Assembly (NCBI RefSeq): GCF_027942865.1
Contig: NC_134525.1
Span: 18,971,657-19,035,656, forward strand
Direction: 5' to 3'
Length of the DNA stretch: 64,000 nt
Origin: Odontesthes bonariensis
Lineage: Eukaryota > Chordata > Actinopteri > Atheriniformes > Atherinopsidae
Below, one piece after another: positions 40,100-57,708 of this stretch. The notes beneath the pieces were generated by a model. The model saw nothing but the letters and a program-made list of their open reading frames with translations, searched no databases and was not told where the DNA came from. Position 1 is the first letter of the stretch. The number at the start of each line of letters is the position of its first letter. The position numbers and the translations under genes are program-made.

Positions 40100-41095
40100 C
40101 ATAGTTAAAAGTTTTATTAATGTTGCTGCTGCTGACTGTTAACATAAATCTAATATTCTATGTGTTTGATGCCACTTTTATCAGTGTCCCTAAATGGTGC
40201 CATCGCTGCACGTGTTCCTAACTTGGAGGAAGCTCATCTCATTTGTCTAATTTACACATCCTCCTCACTCCTCTCCTCCTACTCATGAAATGGAACTCGA
40301 TTACAGCAAAACATTTTGGATGACGTCTTTAATCCCAAAATGCATCAATAGGCGAACGGATCCTCGCCTGAGGGCTTAAAAGGAAGCAGACACAGAAGTT
40401 TCTTCTGAAGAAGTATCCTTGATATCTGGGACATCTAAAGGGGGCACGTAATATGCTCATCTGGTAGTAATGAGAAGTTACAGCCACAGGAAGGAACAAA
40501 ACAAATGAAAGATCATTTTGTTGTTACCTTGACTCCCCTCATCCTCACCTCCTCCGTTTTCAAACTTTGGTGGGAGGACAAAGACGCAATTAAAGAGGCA
40601 AAAATGACACAAAACTGTTTTCTGTGTACAGTACCTGTTCACTGTGCTCCCAAGCTGGACTCGCTGTTCGCCAATGTTTGTGGGTTTTTCTGTCTTTTTC
40701 ATAGGTAGCATTGCACACACCCCTCCACCATCTTGGACACAATATTGATTAACTTCGTCCCACATCCACTCAACAGGACATCCCCTCTCAGCCTCTCTGT
40801 GGACGACGTGCACACACAAACACACACGTCTTTTACTGCATCGCACTGTAGAAAATAATGTATGACCTGCATCTCATAAGGGATGACACCACCTAACCCA
40901 TCAATGGTGAACATCACTACCACAGAAAATGGAATAATGGCTCTGACACGCTTTGTATTTGATGTAGGACAGAAAACAAAGATGAGTGCAGAGGGTGAGA
41001 GAAATATTATAACATTGGAAAAATCTATTTTTCATACCGTTGCAGCACCTTCAGTCCCATCCCCACTTTTCCAAAGCCGTGACATAAGTTTATAC
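40100..41095. other. Intergenic, no gene seen
   Basis: ORFs of 67-122 codons on both strands overlap here, without recognisable similarity and including CA-repeat translation. Confidence 0.5.
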
Positions 41096-41103
41096 AATTA
41101 AAT

Positions 41104-41972
41104 CATATGTGTCAAACTCAAGGCCCGCGGGCCAAATGTGGCCCGCCACGTCATTTTATGTGGCCCACGAGAGCTTAAAAGGTCTGATTGAAGTCAAATA
41201 TGTGCAGTGACCAAAAACTACATTTCCCACAATGCATGCCGATTATGTTACGCGCAAAGTGACGGCATCCCGCCACTGGACTGCAATGTTTCCGAATCGA
41301 TGCGATTTTTCCCAACAAGTGGAATTGAGAAATACAAATGATGATCCCAAAATGTCCAGGAAGAGAATAATTTTTCTTTTTCAAGATCGGAAGGCGAATA
41401 CGTGTTTGTGCTTCAAGGATAAAAAACTATATGTCTTTTGTGTTATGAGGCGGTGGCGGTTGACAAAGAGTACGATCTACGTCCGCATTCTGAGACCAAA
41501 CACGGAGCCGAGTGTGCCAACATTAGGCCTCAAGAAAAACGACAAACTGCCCCGAGAATTAAAAGGCAAACTGCGATCGAATGTGTTCGCGAAAGCCACA
41601 ACCAAAAACAATGCGGCAGTAAAAGCTAGCTTTGTTTGATATTTCAAGTTTTGAACAAAGTAAATGTCAGAACTTGTGTTTGACGTTATTTTTCTTTATT
41701 CACTTGGATAGTTTGATTGTTGTTTGATGGAGTGATGTGGCTTTCATAACCTGACAAATAAAACAGATTTATGATAAAATAACAGAGCAACAAGCAAACA
41801 TATTTTTTTTACATCTATGCAAATATATATGTAATATTTGTAACTTGAATAAGTCATAAATTAAGAGTTATTTAACATTAAGGAGTAGTTACATTTATAA
41901 GTTACATCTGGCCCTTTGAGGGCAACGATTATGCTGATGTGGCCCTCGGTGAAAATGAGAATGACACCCCTG
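41104..41972 (+). mobile_element. Internally deleted hAT transposon
   Basis: The right end inverts to CAGGGGTGTCATTCTCA and the left end reads CATATGTGTCAAACTCA, the usual fish hAT terminus CAGGGGTGTCAAACTCA with changes. The 8-bp duplication is AATTAAAT / AGTTAAAT (41096-41103, 41973-41980; 7 of 8). Inside, at about 41420-41630, is a BED-finger transposase N-terminus (EAVAVDKEYDLRPHSETKHG). The rest of the transposase is gone, so the copy is non-autonomous. Confidence 0.85.
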
Positions 41973-41999
41973 AGTTAAATGCTTAATTACATGGCATCA

Positions 42000-43320
42000 A
42001 TATGCTTTGCTTGTCTATTCTGAAACTTACTAAATGTGGACTACACAGAAGGTGCAATTTTAAAACCTTACTTTCTGAAGAAAACAAAGGAGATCCTTGA
42101 ATACCACTGATGCTTTTCCTCTAATCAAGTCTGATTGATCTGATTCCACAGCTGACAGAAATGATTACAATTAAAACAACAAAGGAAGCTGAAATCTAAA
42201 ATGTGGACAAAGTCTAGCTGATATTTAACTTATTCAGTCCCATGAATTCTGCAGGGTGAATGTGTGAGATGCACTGAAAAGTTTCAAAAGGACAGAAAGT
42301 TTTAAATGTGGAAGAATACTGCAGCACTGATCAAGCATTGATCCATACTTAAGACAGCTTGTTATGGTTGGGTTACATCTTAAGGCCGCTTTATTAAAAA
42401 CTCCCTTGGTCTACACAACCCTTGTAGGTTTGAAACTAAAATGTGTTCAGGCCTTAGAGATGTGAAAACTTCAAACTGAATTTTGATTCAACAACCTTTC
42501 TTGTTGGCACTTTTCACTGAGATCACACAGCATGAGCATACTAACAGTTATTTTGTTACTGAAATGAATAAATGTAATCATACTTTGATATCCACATACA
42601 CACACATTGAAACAGGAAAATAAATGCTGCTACATCAGACAGCAGCAGGCGCAGAGACAAAATAATCAAATAATCTTCGTCTGATCAGATGGGATCAGAA
42701 GGAGTTTCTAGTGTGAGCTTTTAAATGCTGAGAGTTTTCTATTTGAAGTACATAAAAGAACTTCAAATGCTCACATCAGTTGCAGTTATGTTTTTGTCCA
42801 TTCATCTGTGAAGTTCAGCCACTTTTTCTTCATAATACTGGTTTATATTTGTCTAGGTCAGGTAGCTTATTGCATTCTATTTACTTTGCTTATTCATTTT
42901 CATTTCATTATTTTACTATCAGGTTAATTTCTAATGTAGCCTGTTAATTAAATATGCATTTTCGTTTTATGGTCTAGTTTGCAAATTTACATCAATGAGG
43001 GCTGATGAGGTTTCATTAATACCCGAGTTCCTTGTATTGAATTTTTTTCCCACAACCCTTCCCTGCTTTGGGTAGGGGTGGGAGTTTTTAATCCTTCTTT
43101 TTCTTTCTGTGGTTTTTGGATGAAAAGAGTTAGAAAAATAGAATCTGATTGATAAGATTAAATAGGAGCACTCCCATTTTTACGAGTCCATGAGAGTGTG
43201 GTGGCAGTGATCACCCTGAGCCACGCCTTGGTTCTGCCCGTGCCTTTGAGATTGTGTGGCAACAGGTGCAATAACTCCTTGAAGAACAAGCCTTCTCTTT
43301 TGAGCTGAACTAACTTTTTC
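42000..43320. other. Intergenic, no gene seen
   Basis: AT-rich DNA between the hAT element and the 3' end of ccdc58. Nothing recognised. Confidence 0.5.
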
Positions 43321-43972
43321 GTCATTTATTCAAATACTAAAATCAGCCTCTCATTTTGGTATACCACTTTGTAATCGATATAAAAAGCACATTAGAGGCT
43401 AATTTTGCTGATGTTTGGTTACACAAAACAAAACAAAACAAAAACCCAGAACAGACCAAATTAATTTTGACTTCCTGCTGGTGGTAGCTGAAAAGGTTTG
43501 AACAAAGATTTGCCCTGAGAGAGACACCGACTTCTGTAAAAAAAGATATCACAATACTCCATCGATTAACTGATGAGATTAACTTACAGGGAACCAGAGT
43601 TGTGGACCTCTGAATTAAAAGATTATCAGTTTGCAATAAGTTTGCATCGATGAAAAGCTACCGTGAGTCAGAGCACGGACCTCCTCAAAATCCTTGCAAA
43701 TGATGCAAAACACAGAAAAGTCACTTGAGAACAGTTCATCGTCTTTTAAAAAAAAAAAAATCCTTTTGTACAGTAATTCTCTGTAAGGAGGCACACAGAC
43801 GACTCTTTTACAGCGATGGTAATGCAATACAATAATCACATGGAATATGAGTGAGATGGAGAGGAGGTCAGAGTGGCCTGGATGGTGAGCAGTCTGCAGG
43901 CAGGACTCAGCAGCAGCTCACAGTCTCAGCTCCAGGTCGAACGAAGCAGCTCCTTTTCTTCCAACGGAGGCT

Positions 43973-47442
<3,470 letters not shown>

Positions 47443-47990
47443 AATGGATTGGAGGGTCCTCGGGAGACTCAGCGAGAGTTGGCTGTTCAAGACAGTGCCT
47501 GAAAGAATCACATTAAAAGCGTTCAGGCCAAATCCACAGTCGCATTATATCGTGTTACCCAATTTTATATCCTGCATCAATGGAAATGATTTATTTAGAT
47601 AAATACACAATGTAACTAGTTACATACTCTGATATGGTACAATAATAAACTTCTTTGTTTTGTGTGAAAAAATAAGTTAATAATAGTCTCCTTCCTTATT
47701 CATTTTGCACAGTATCTTAAACTAAACCATGCCGCTTTATTACACTTAATCATAATAAACCCACAGCTTGATTTGAGTATATCCCAGCCACTGAGGGGTA
47801 AGTTGTAAAATTTTGGAGCCAAATTATCAAAGTTTTGAAAAGGCACGCAACAGAGACTCCAACACTTATGCGACGGGTCCTATTTGGGCAGATAGTTGAC
47901 TTTCAGCACAGCCTTTCAGCCACTGAAGGGGCTGGAGGTGTTTGCGACCATTTTCACAGACACTCTGAATTTTAGCCATCTTATCAAAAC
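47443..47990. promoter_or_regulatory. Bidirectional promoter between ccdc58 and fam162a
   Basis: The two start codons face away from each other across 548 bp. The human orthologues are also neighbours in this orientation, as I recall. No TATA box is clear. A YY1-like ATGGCGGC overlaps the ccdc58 start. Confidence 0.65.
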
Positions 47991-50277
47991 ATGAATTTCC
48001 TCAGGTCTCGTCTCTCCACCGGCAGCCTTCTCGGTTCGTATGGTTAACTTGAATTTCTATGTGTTTTTTTTCTTTTATCGCTGACACGAGATCATTAGTA
48101 GAGCACCATCTCCTTTTGTGCTTGGTGTTTACGATCTTAAAGTGGTGTTAAATTAGCAGCTATAAAGTTTTTGCTGTCTTACCCATCTTCTTATTTTGTG
48201 TTCTTTATTGCAGCCGTGACTTGATTGTTATGTCATGGTTTGGTTAAATGTCGCTAAATGCCGGTTTGGGTGTTGGTGCGTAGTTATATTGACAGGTATG
48301 TTGATAGTACTTATCAGATTTTGACTCATAACACTTTTGACCCAGTGTACTTTTATTTTGAACTTTTATACAAGGTCTCAGGCTTTGTGAACCTGAACGC
48401 TTTCTCATGATAAAAAAAAAAAAAAGATCACACCTTCCCTTTATTATTTGTATGTGATGGCGCATTTTGTATTTATTCTATAATAGATGACATTTAAAAA
48501 AAAATTCACTTTCAGGCTTTAGTGGATTCAGTTAATTTTTGTACCTATTAAAAAAAAAACTGACATTTTACAGATGAAATATTCGATTAAGCAGAAAATA
48601 AGCAGCATACTGGTTTGGATTATTTTCCCTTTAAACTTGGTAAAGTTTAAGAAAAAAAAAATATTCGGAACTATCTGGAGATGGTAAAGACAAATATTGG
48701 CTGTGGCTCCATTGCACACCTATACTTGTTTTGTTTCATTTCTGCACAGGTCAGAGATACAGAGGCATGTGCAATAAACTGCAGGAGACCAAGTCGGAGT
48801 CTTCTCCTGCAACTCAAGCACAAGGTGGAGTTTTGATTTACAAACTGTCTTTTCCTCTTAACCTCCTTTGCTTAACATGTAGCTGCATGCCCATCGATCA
48901 CTTCAGTTCTAGTGCAGAATGCTGTTGCATGTCTGATCAATCAGGTACAAGCTTTTACACAAACTGGTGTGAAAATGCTCAAAATGGTATAAAATAAAAA
49001 TGTGAAATTGACTTTTTGCATCACACGAGCACTTTCCGTAGTTGAGTGTGTGAATGTTTATTTTCAGTCCCCAAAAGACCAAGAGGTACAGGAAGTGGAG
49101 TTGATGACAGAGCGTATCACTGCTTTGTCCTGTTTATGTGGATGAGCTGAATGATAATCTGTTTGTTTGTTCATTATTATGTGTTCTGTGCTCTTTTATA
49201 CAGCCCCGCGGCCCTCTTTCAAAGTCCCAGGCTGCAGACCGTCCGAGTTGGACAAGAAGATTTTCATATGGTCGGGTCGCTTCAAGTCTTTGGATGAGAT
49301 ACCAGAGACTGTGTCGTAAGTAGCCTTTTCCTGTTTATACCAGACCTCCCAGCTCTCTTGTCCGATTTTCTCTTCATCACAAGAACAGAGCTAACTAACT
49401 GGATGAGCGGCCGTGCAGTGTGTAGCTGGTCCTCCGAGACAGCTGTAGTTCGAACAAGGCGTCTGCTTATGGTACGAGGTAATTGCCGAGGCTACTGACA
49501 TCAGGGTGGAGATCACATTTGATCCGCTGCTGCAATTAGAGATTTGCTTGTCATGCGTAGAAGGCACAGCCGACCCCCCCCCCCCCCCCCCCCTGCAGCT
49601 TTCATGGGGCTCAGCGTCAACAACAGACCTATACATGACAAGGATCAGGACAGAGGGTTGGATGACCCAATTATTCTTGTTATAAATATTGACACGAGAT
49701 GCTGAGATAAGCTTAAATAGCAGGTAATGACATTTGACTTGAACTTGCACGTCTTCGTTCAAATGCACGCACAGCTTAAAAGGCAGCGCAAAAATATCCA
49801 CAAAGAACTTAAAACATTTATGTCTTCCACTGTTGTCTTATGACCATGTTAAGACCACGTGTGTTTAAGTGAAAGTTTTTAATTAAAGTGGGGGATGCTC
49901 ATCTCCTCCACAGGTTCGAGACCATTGATGCAGCCAGGAACAAAATCAGAGTGAAAGCTGCCTATATTATGATGGCCGCCACAATAGGGGCCTGTTTGTT
50001 TATGGTGATTATTGGCAAAAGGGTGAGTAACGATTGACATTGTGTACATGTGTAGGAATGGATTGCAACACTGCTAAATAATTGTTTTGTCTCTACACAA
50101 GTACACTGAAGTGCAAACAAAAATAATACTGTATTTTATCAACATTTTTTTTTTTTTTTATTTAAGGCTGCAGGCAGGAATGAGTCACTGACTGCTCACA
50201 ACATGGAGAAGAAAGCCAGGTGGAGGGAGGAACTCCAGAGAGAGAACATGAACGCCTTGGCTGAGAAGTCTCGGTAA
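47991..50277 (+). CDS. fam162a: FAM162A (HGTD-P-like) mitochondrial membrane protein
   Basis: Mitochondrial protein; human FAM162A is a hypoxia-responsive apoptosis factor. Five exons: 47991-48033, 48750-48824, 49204-49315, 49914-50022 and 50167-50277. Phases fit throughout and give 149 aa (human 154). Seen: a basic N-terminus MNFLRSRLSTGSLL typical of mitochondrial targeting; the family core ELDKKIFIWSGRFKSLDEIP and ETVSFETIDAARNKIRVK; one membrane helix at about AAYIMMAATIGACLFMVIIG; and a charged tail. AATAAA lies at 50729. The first exon is short and placed by phase plus a GTTCGT donor, which is weak. Intron 3 holds a poly-C run. Confidence 0.92.
49574..49593. repeat. Poly-C tract
   Basis: About 20 consecutive C in fam162a intron 3, followed by TGCAG as at 12709-12732. 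Confidence 0.95.
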
Positions 50278-50728
50278 AGGAGGGAAACTCACCGTAACTC
50301 TCACGATACTTTCCCCAAACACCGGGTATAGATTTGCCTCCTTATGGTGTACCACAACTCCCGTCGTATGAATCAGAAATACAAAATCAGAGCAGTTATT
50401 ACTTCGTAGTACTTTTTCCAACCAGGAGATTGTCCTTAATGCACAGCCACTTATGGAGAAATGTGGAAAGCTTCTCGACAAATGTTTTTAATGAGATTAC
50501 AAAGTGGCACCTAATGAGGAAAAGGCACAAAAATGTTTTGCTTTGGAAGTGTTTGGTTTTCTCTAAAGAGAATGTTGAAATTTGACGTTGCTAAAACACA
50601 TTGCCGCGATTGAGGATTTATAGGAGATGGACTCTGTTTTGGCTCGGATCAGCGCTCACTTCTCAAGTCGTTTTTTTTGTGGTGGATCAGAAACGAATGA
50701 TTCCTCTGTCTTGTCTGTAGACAAATGT

Positions 50729-50734
50729 AATAAA
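50729..50734 (+). terminator. Polyadenylation signal of fam162a
   Basis: AATAAA about 450 bp past the stop, followed by a GT-rich stretch. Confidence 0.65.
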
Positions 50735-50759
50735 GGTTGTTTATGGTCCTTCTCGTTTT

Positions 50760-52949
50760 AGTGTTTATAGTTATCATAATAAATAAAATCAGTCCAGTAA
50801 AGTGGTATGTCATTGGATGGGTCATCTGAGTTTTGTGAATATATTTGGTCCCAAAGCATATAAGCGGAAAATAAAAATAAACTCAAACACTGAAGATACG
50901 CTGTTTTTTGTTTTCAGTAAAAATACGAATGCTGGCTTCTACTTGTTGATTTTCATCTCCTCAAATGGTAAAATATGCTGGTTTTCCCATATTCAGTCAG
51001 TTTGGCTTCTGCCAGCTTAAAAAAAGGCTGACAGGAATGTGTGAACACTTAATGCATAACCTGGAGTAGTGCTGAAAATAACTGTCCTCGTATGAGGTAC
51101 GTTACTGTAGTCAAATCATAGCAAATTACCAAAATAATATCCTTCCATAAAGAAATAAATCATGCGTACCAACTTCAAAGAAACTGATTCACTTACCACT
51201 GCAGAAGTTCATGAAACAACTTTTATGCAAATGGCATTTAACAGGGGACAGATGCACAAACTCAGTACAATAAACAGTAATGAACATATAGAGCTGGTAA
51301 TCTCTTGCTGAGATTTTGACAAAAGTAAGCAACGCAAAGAGGACTTGGTAAACAAACAAACATTCAGCTGTGCTAACTAAGGTGATCACCAGGATTTTCA
51401 AGTTTTAATCTGGATCTTTGTTTAAATTGTGTGGAAGGATTTCTGTAGAAGGATTATGGCACCATCAGCTATATGACAGATGCTAACCCCCACATTTAAT
51501 AATAATAATAATAATTAAAGAAAAGAAAAAAAAAAAAGACCAACCTAAGAGCTGACAAACTGGTAGATTTGGCATGATCAAATTGGAAAATACTACCTGA
51601 ATATGTGTTGGAAAGTCATGTTTTAGACAATTGCAGCTAAATAGCCAATTGTTGCTTAGAATAAAGTTCTAGCTTCTCGGAGGCAACATGATCTTATGAT
51701 TGTGATAAGTGTATGCTGATAGCTTCAGTCCACAATCTGATTGAGTCTCTTCAGGGAAGGATAAACAGTGTAATCATTTGAATGCCAGGAGGGGGCCGAG
51801 CACATAGACCACCCCTCTTTACACCTCGCTTCCTGAGGAGGTAAGAGCCATGTCACCAACCAATTAAATAGCTAATGTATAAACTACTGTCGATGAGCAG
51901 GCATCAGTCCAGAACTAAAGTGCTGCAAATGAAATGAAATTATGGTATGATAGTAAAAATTTCCGCTGGTTTGCTGCTGGATTGAATCCAGAGTGATATA
52001 GTCTGTTTTGTCTTGTCAAAGTCCGTCCAATTGTCTCAGTGCGAGGGAAGACTCCAATTCCCATGGTTCCATGGGGTTATTCACATCACACCAGAAGGCA
52101 GGAGGCAAAACTCTTGAGGATGGAGCCCGTGCAGGTTGAAATATCCCAATATTAGATAGAGGAATGATGAGATCCAGGTGGGAATGCAAGCAGCCTGGTT
52201 CGACAAGCTCCATCCCTCAGCCACACAGTCAAATTTCTAATTAGTCTATCTGTGGTTAGAGAGGAAGCAGGGGAATTCAACCTCCATTTTTGAGTCATTT
52301 AAGTGCCTTTCATGAAGGTAAGATGAGTCCTGTGACACAGTCAAACATGTGGTCAAAGTCCCATGGTCAGTCCAGTGCTTAGCTTAGATCATTCTTCTCC
52401 GTGTCTGTGTGGAAAGGAAGGGGTCGGCAACTAGGTTGATGTCCGTCTGTCTTGAGTCATTAATGCTTCAGACAAGCAGTGCAGTCCAAATACTCTCACT
52501 GACTCCGAGATAGCGCCTGCCATCTGACGGGATGAAAGGGGAGGGACTTCTCATCTTGGATGAGCAGAGGAGGAATTCCAAAAAGTCATACAGGGAGGGC
52601 GTTGCCAGGACAATCTGTTAGTGAGCGATACTGGAGCATGAGCAGGTAAATAGGAGTTCAGATGCAAAAGAAGTCAGCACAAAACAGAATAAGTGAAACC
52701 TTCACAAACTGGCTGACAAGACTGCAGAAACTGACCCATGTTGAACGTACACACAGACGTGTGCTCCTTTAACGTTATACTCTTAATAATCACGATAATG
52801 ATTAAATCCGCTTCTCTGACAGCGAGTAGAGGAGGAGGAGAGTAGGCCGAGGGTTGTTTTAACCCCGGGTCTTGGCTGTGGGCAGAGACTGAGAGAGGTG
52901 AAGGTAGGTGAGGATGAAGGTGGAGCATGATGTGAGGAAGGATTCATCA
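50760..52949 (-). other. Convergent interval; probably includes the kpna1 3'UTR
   Basis: No coding similarity. The 3' ends of fam162a and kpna1 face each other here. A long kpna1 3'UTR on minus is likely by analogy with mammals, but no strong polyadenylation signal was picked out. Confidence 0.4.
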
Positions 52950-55900
52950 TTATAGCTGGAAGCCCTCCATTGGTGCCTCGCACTGCTGGAAGAGGAACTG
53001 CTGCTGCTGCAGGTCGACGGCCGGAGCCAGAGAGGGGTCCTCATCTTCAGTGTTGAAGTAGCGCTCGATCAGGTCAAAGGCTTTCTGGTAGATCTCCTGG
53101 TTCTCATGGCCCTGCAGGAATTCCAGCTTGTCCAAACCTGAGAATAGGAATATTAGAGCTGAAATTACTGATCTGTTGTCTGTACTTTCCCCAGTCCAAA
53201 ATGACAAATATTTTCTTATTTCAGCTTCTTCTGTTTCTTTGACATTTATAAATACAAAACTGAAAATATTTTGGTTTTGTACTGATAGCAGAAACAAAAT
53301 AATACAAATCAATCCTCTGAGCCAGCGGAACGATGATAAAATTTGTTAGTCGGGGCCAAAAGCTATCTGAATGTTTTACAATAAACTTTTAATAAAATAT
53401 TCTTTTTTTTAATTCAAATATTAATCTATTAATCAAAACATAAGATGTATGATACCTTTTTGTTTTAAAAGGAAAAACGTGAATGTACATCCATCACACA
53501 TTGTAATGGGTGGAAGCTACCGACACCAAACTGGTTAATTCATTATTTGATAAGCAAGAAAGACTTGTTGTGAAGGGTGCGATTGTCTTATGAGAGGCAG
53601 CAATGTTGCTCTGAAGTGTGTGAAAACATTCAATTGTATGAACTATTAATACTTCTACTAATTGCCTGTATTTTCTGGCGACTACTTCACAACTTTGTAT
53701 CGAAAACGTAAACGAGAACAATTCTAATTTTATGTAATAATTTTAATACTGAGTGCACTTACCATAGGCCTCTTCGATGAGTGCACAGTAAGGGTTGATG
53801 CCTCCTCCCCTTTTGGCCTCCAGTTCTCCCAGTCGCAGGATGTTCTCCAGACCATTTAGAGCCACTTGAACAATTTTGGAATCCATGAGTGTGAGCAGGT
53901 CACAAAGAGGTTTTATACAGCCGAGGTCCACTAGATGCCTGCAGGTGGCAGCACACACACACAGATACACAAATTAACTTGCATGACTAATGCAAAACAA
54001 ACAATTGGATAAACTGTGGATTTAAAGATTTATTTATTCTAAAATATAAACATCAAAGGCTTAGAGAAACTCTATCCGTGGGCAAGAATCAATGGAGCAA
54101 ACATGTTTTTTTATGAGCATCAATACTGATAAAATAGGACCCAAACACTGGGAGCGTATTTTTTTTTTGTTGGTTTTATGTATTAATTTCCATTCTTAAG
54201 GCATTAGAAAAACCTAAACCACATTTTAATGGATACACATTGGCTGTATATACAGTAGTATGTAAACCTTCAGCAAAGTCTTACCTAATCTGCTCTGCAG
54301 AGCCCCCCGAGGTAGCGTTGGTGATGGCCCATGCAGCCTCTTTCCTTGTGCGAAATTCTGCTACTTGCAGGATAGAGATGAGAGGGGGCAGCAGACCCGC
54401 ATCGATCACCATCTGTGAACAGAAAAAATGAACCATTTTTTAAGAACTCAAATATCCAACTTTATGAAGAAAAAGAAAAAAATGTCACACGTGCAAGCAC
54501 ACCTGTATTTGTGCTCGATTCCCTGCAGTGATGTTTGAGATGGTCCAACAGGCCTCCTTCTTGATAGATTCCTTGGGGCTGCTCAGAAGGTGAAGCAGGG
54601 ACTGCAGTGCTGAACAGTTCAGAATCACCTTCAAACATACAAATGACAAACAAATTCAGAATCTCATTCCTTCAACACAAACATCACTCGGTTTGTGTAG
54701 ATGCTTCTATTACCTGTGTTTGCCGATCATCTCCAGTGACTATGTTTCCAACGGCCCGGAGAGCAGGAGATACCACCTTATAATCGGTGTGCCTGCAAGA
54801 AAAAAAGAATCGTTGCTAGTGATCACTCTGACGTTATTTCCCAAGTTTGATGCAGCTAGAGAAACATTAGTTAAACTGAAAAGCAGTCACTGAAATATTG
54901 TTAAACACACACGTCATTATAGTAACTGAGGTATTACTGGTTGCCTGTTTACTGTCATTAAACTGGAGATTTATATGTTTCTCTAACAACAAATATCTCA
55001 GGACAATCATCTCTCAGTATTATAAGTGCATGCGTTTAATGTCTCACATCAGTAATTCAACCAGCCTGCGACAGACTCCCGAGTCAATAACAGCCTGGAT
55101 TTTGTCATTGGGGCCATCGGATAGGTAGGAGAGCGCCCAGCATGCATCAGCTAGAATGTCTGTGTCGTTGACAAACAGCAGCCAAGACAACACACTGAGA
55201 CATGGGGACACCTAGAGGACACAATGAAACAGAGAGAGAACACAGTTGTGAGTTCAGTGAGCAAAAGTGTTTTTTACTTCATATATACACAGCTTGTTGT
55301 CATTTACAGGTTGTGACCTTTAAAGGAGATACATGCGCTACACTGGCAACATGAGAGGTGTGCAGTTGCCATGGTGATAAGTTTATATGGCAAATTACCT
55401 TTGAGAAGTCTGGAGGTGGGTTCTTTCCTCTGCAAAGGTTTGAGAGCGCCCACACTGCATTCCTCATCATCGTTAGACGATTCTGCTTGGCCAACAACCT
55501 GCAAGAGGGATTTTACTGAGTATAACTGTTATTCCAAGCACAACAACAGTATTTAGAGGATGACAATATTACCCCGAGTTACTACTTACTGCACCAGGGA
55601 AGGCAGAATGTTGCAGTCAATGACAAAGTCTCTGCATTCTGTGCTATCACCCGCTATGTTTCCCAAGGCCCACACTGCCTGAGGTGTAAATCAATTATTC
55701 AAGTTAGACAGTAGTAAATAAATAAATGTAAACTATTCAATAACAGGACAATTCTTAAAGTCATTGAGGCAGACTGCTGGAAAACAATTAGCTGACAGAA
55801 GACAGTGAACACGATGGAAGTGTGAAAACGTTTACCTGTTCCTGTACGTCTTCAAAATCCGAGCTAAGCATCTCTATGAATATGGGCACTGCTCCTGCCT

Positions 55901-57099
55901 GGATTACAACCCGTGTCTGGTGGGATGTACCTGAAGCGATGTTGGTCAACACCCAAGCAGCTTCGAACTGAGACAAAATACAAAATATGTAAAAAAAAAA
56001 AGTTGTTGCACCATTCATGAAATGTGCAGTATCTAAAAGATAAAAAAACAAACAAGTCAGGACAGGAAGAGCAAATCAACTAACGAGAAAAAACTAAACA
56101 AAACGATGCTGCCTCATGCCTCTCGTACTATTAAAAGCGAAGTGTACCTGCAATGTGCAGTTTTCTCTCCTCTTCAGGAACTCAACAAAACGCTCCACCA
56201 CCCCTTGAGTGGCAATGACTTCATCAATAGGTGGGTTGGGCTCTGTATGGAACGTAAATGATCATTTATTGATTTGGATTATTACCTAAAGGGATAAGGA
56301 ATACTGCTGAGTTAATGACGAGTTAAAGTAGCCGAGTTTGAACATCACCTGTATCTCTAAAAGTGTGCATGAAACAATGCAACACTGCTTATGTTGAGGG
56401 GATTCAGTGATCATGCAGGACTTAAAAATACCGTGTTCTCTGCTGAATAAAGTCCGCTTTTATGAACAGTGAAAACATGCGTATATAAGGAATGACACAC
56501 TCAAGGACTTGTACCTTTAGAAAGAAGCTTCCGAAAGCGCTGAGTGCCTATTAGCTGCTGCTCAGGAGCACTGGAGAAGATCATCTGGATCATGTCTTCA
56601 GAAATCACCCCACCCTGTATGGCACGGTGACAAGAAATGCTGTCGCATCTGATCTGATCCACAGCAGAAAATGATGATATTGCATATCAAAGGAAAACAG
56701 GATTCTTTCATAAATGTCATCTCACCATAAGTGGGTCCATGTTGTTAGCCTGGGATTCCAGGTAGCCACTATCTGCCATTCCATCGTCCTCCAAGATGCC
56801 ATCTTCCCCCACAGTGGCAACATTTCTCCTTTTGAAAAGCTGCAACAGAATAGCATTTAAGAAAACTATTATGATATTTCAAAGCTGAATTCTCAATGTT
56901 ACATGAGTAAGAAGGCATAATTTCAGGATTAGTACTGCTGTTACTTCACTTTCATATTCCACACTCTGCTTACTTGTTCGTCCTTTTTCTGTTTGCGAAG
57001 CTGCAGGCCTTCCTCTTCCCTCCTTCTTCTCATCTCATCTGTGTTGAGAGACTTGTTCTTGTAGCTCTTGAGGCGTGCATTGTCCTTACCTTGACTCAT
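52950..57099 (-). CDS. kpna1: Importin subunit alpha-5 (karyopherin alpha 1)
   Basis: Adaptor that binds classical nuclear localisation signals and importin beta for nuclear import. Thirteen coding exons on minus: 57099-56974, 56839-56726, 56614-56515, 56242-56148, 55967-55836, 55678-55590, 55498-55399, 55211-55048, 54792-54714, 54628-54503, 54412-54285, 53938-53763 and 53137-52950. Phases fit at every joint and the sum is 1617 nt, 538 aa, the same as human KPNA1. Seen: the importin-beta-binding domain ([35 protein letters not shown]); armadillo repeats with the Trp/Asn NLS-binding ladder ([66 protein letters not shown]); and the C-terminus [13 protein letters not shown] non-coding 5' exon probably ends at 57708 and joins at 57109. 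Confidence 0.97.
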
Positions 57100-57708
57100 T
57101 GTGCAGCCTGAGGAGATACAAAAATCTGTGATTGTGACAGACTTTAATATCGATTGGCGCAATTATTTGAAAATAACATATCTTATACAGAGTGAAATAT
57201 CTCATTTCGATCCAAATAGTGAAACAACGCATGCGAAATGATAATTGCACCGCTAAGCTTGACAATAACCAACCAAAGTATCAAAGTTTATGGTAAAACT
57301 TTAGCTGCCGCTTACATAGCTAACGGGGTATCATTCCTCTCTACAAAGATTGCTTAAACTAGGGGGAATCTGATGATAGCTAGCTAGCAAGTTAGCATTA
57401 TGTGACTTTACGTTGTAGGATTACTAAGAAATCAAATATATCATCATCCACGAATCTGGAGTAAAGCTTCCAACGATATATTCCCATTTCTGGATAACAC
57501 ATGGCAAAACTAAATTTATGAAACGCATGTCCACACTCGGTCAGCTTGCTAATGTCACAGGCGTTGTTAGCCTCCTCTCCGACTGAAAGCTAGCTGACAC
57601 ACAGTGGCTAGCTGAATGTTAGCTTAGCTCGAGACCCTGCGTAAACGAAAGCTCACGCGACAGCCCAACGTTTCCCGAAAGCTTTTGACTTTTCAAACGA
57701 AGTCTACC

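Noticed and set aside
40478-40923. Minus ORFs of 122 and 74 codons rich in Cys/Val
   Set aside because: Driven by a CA-repeat stretch; no conserved motif and no splice context.
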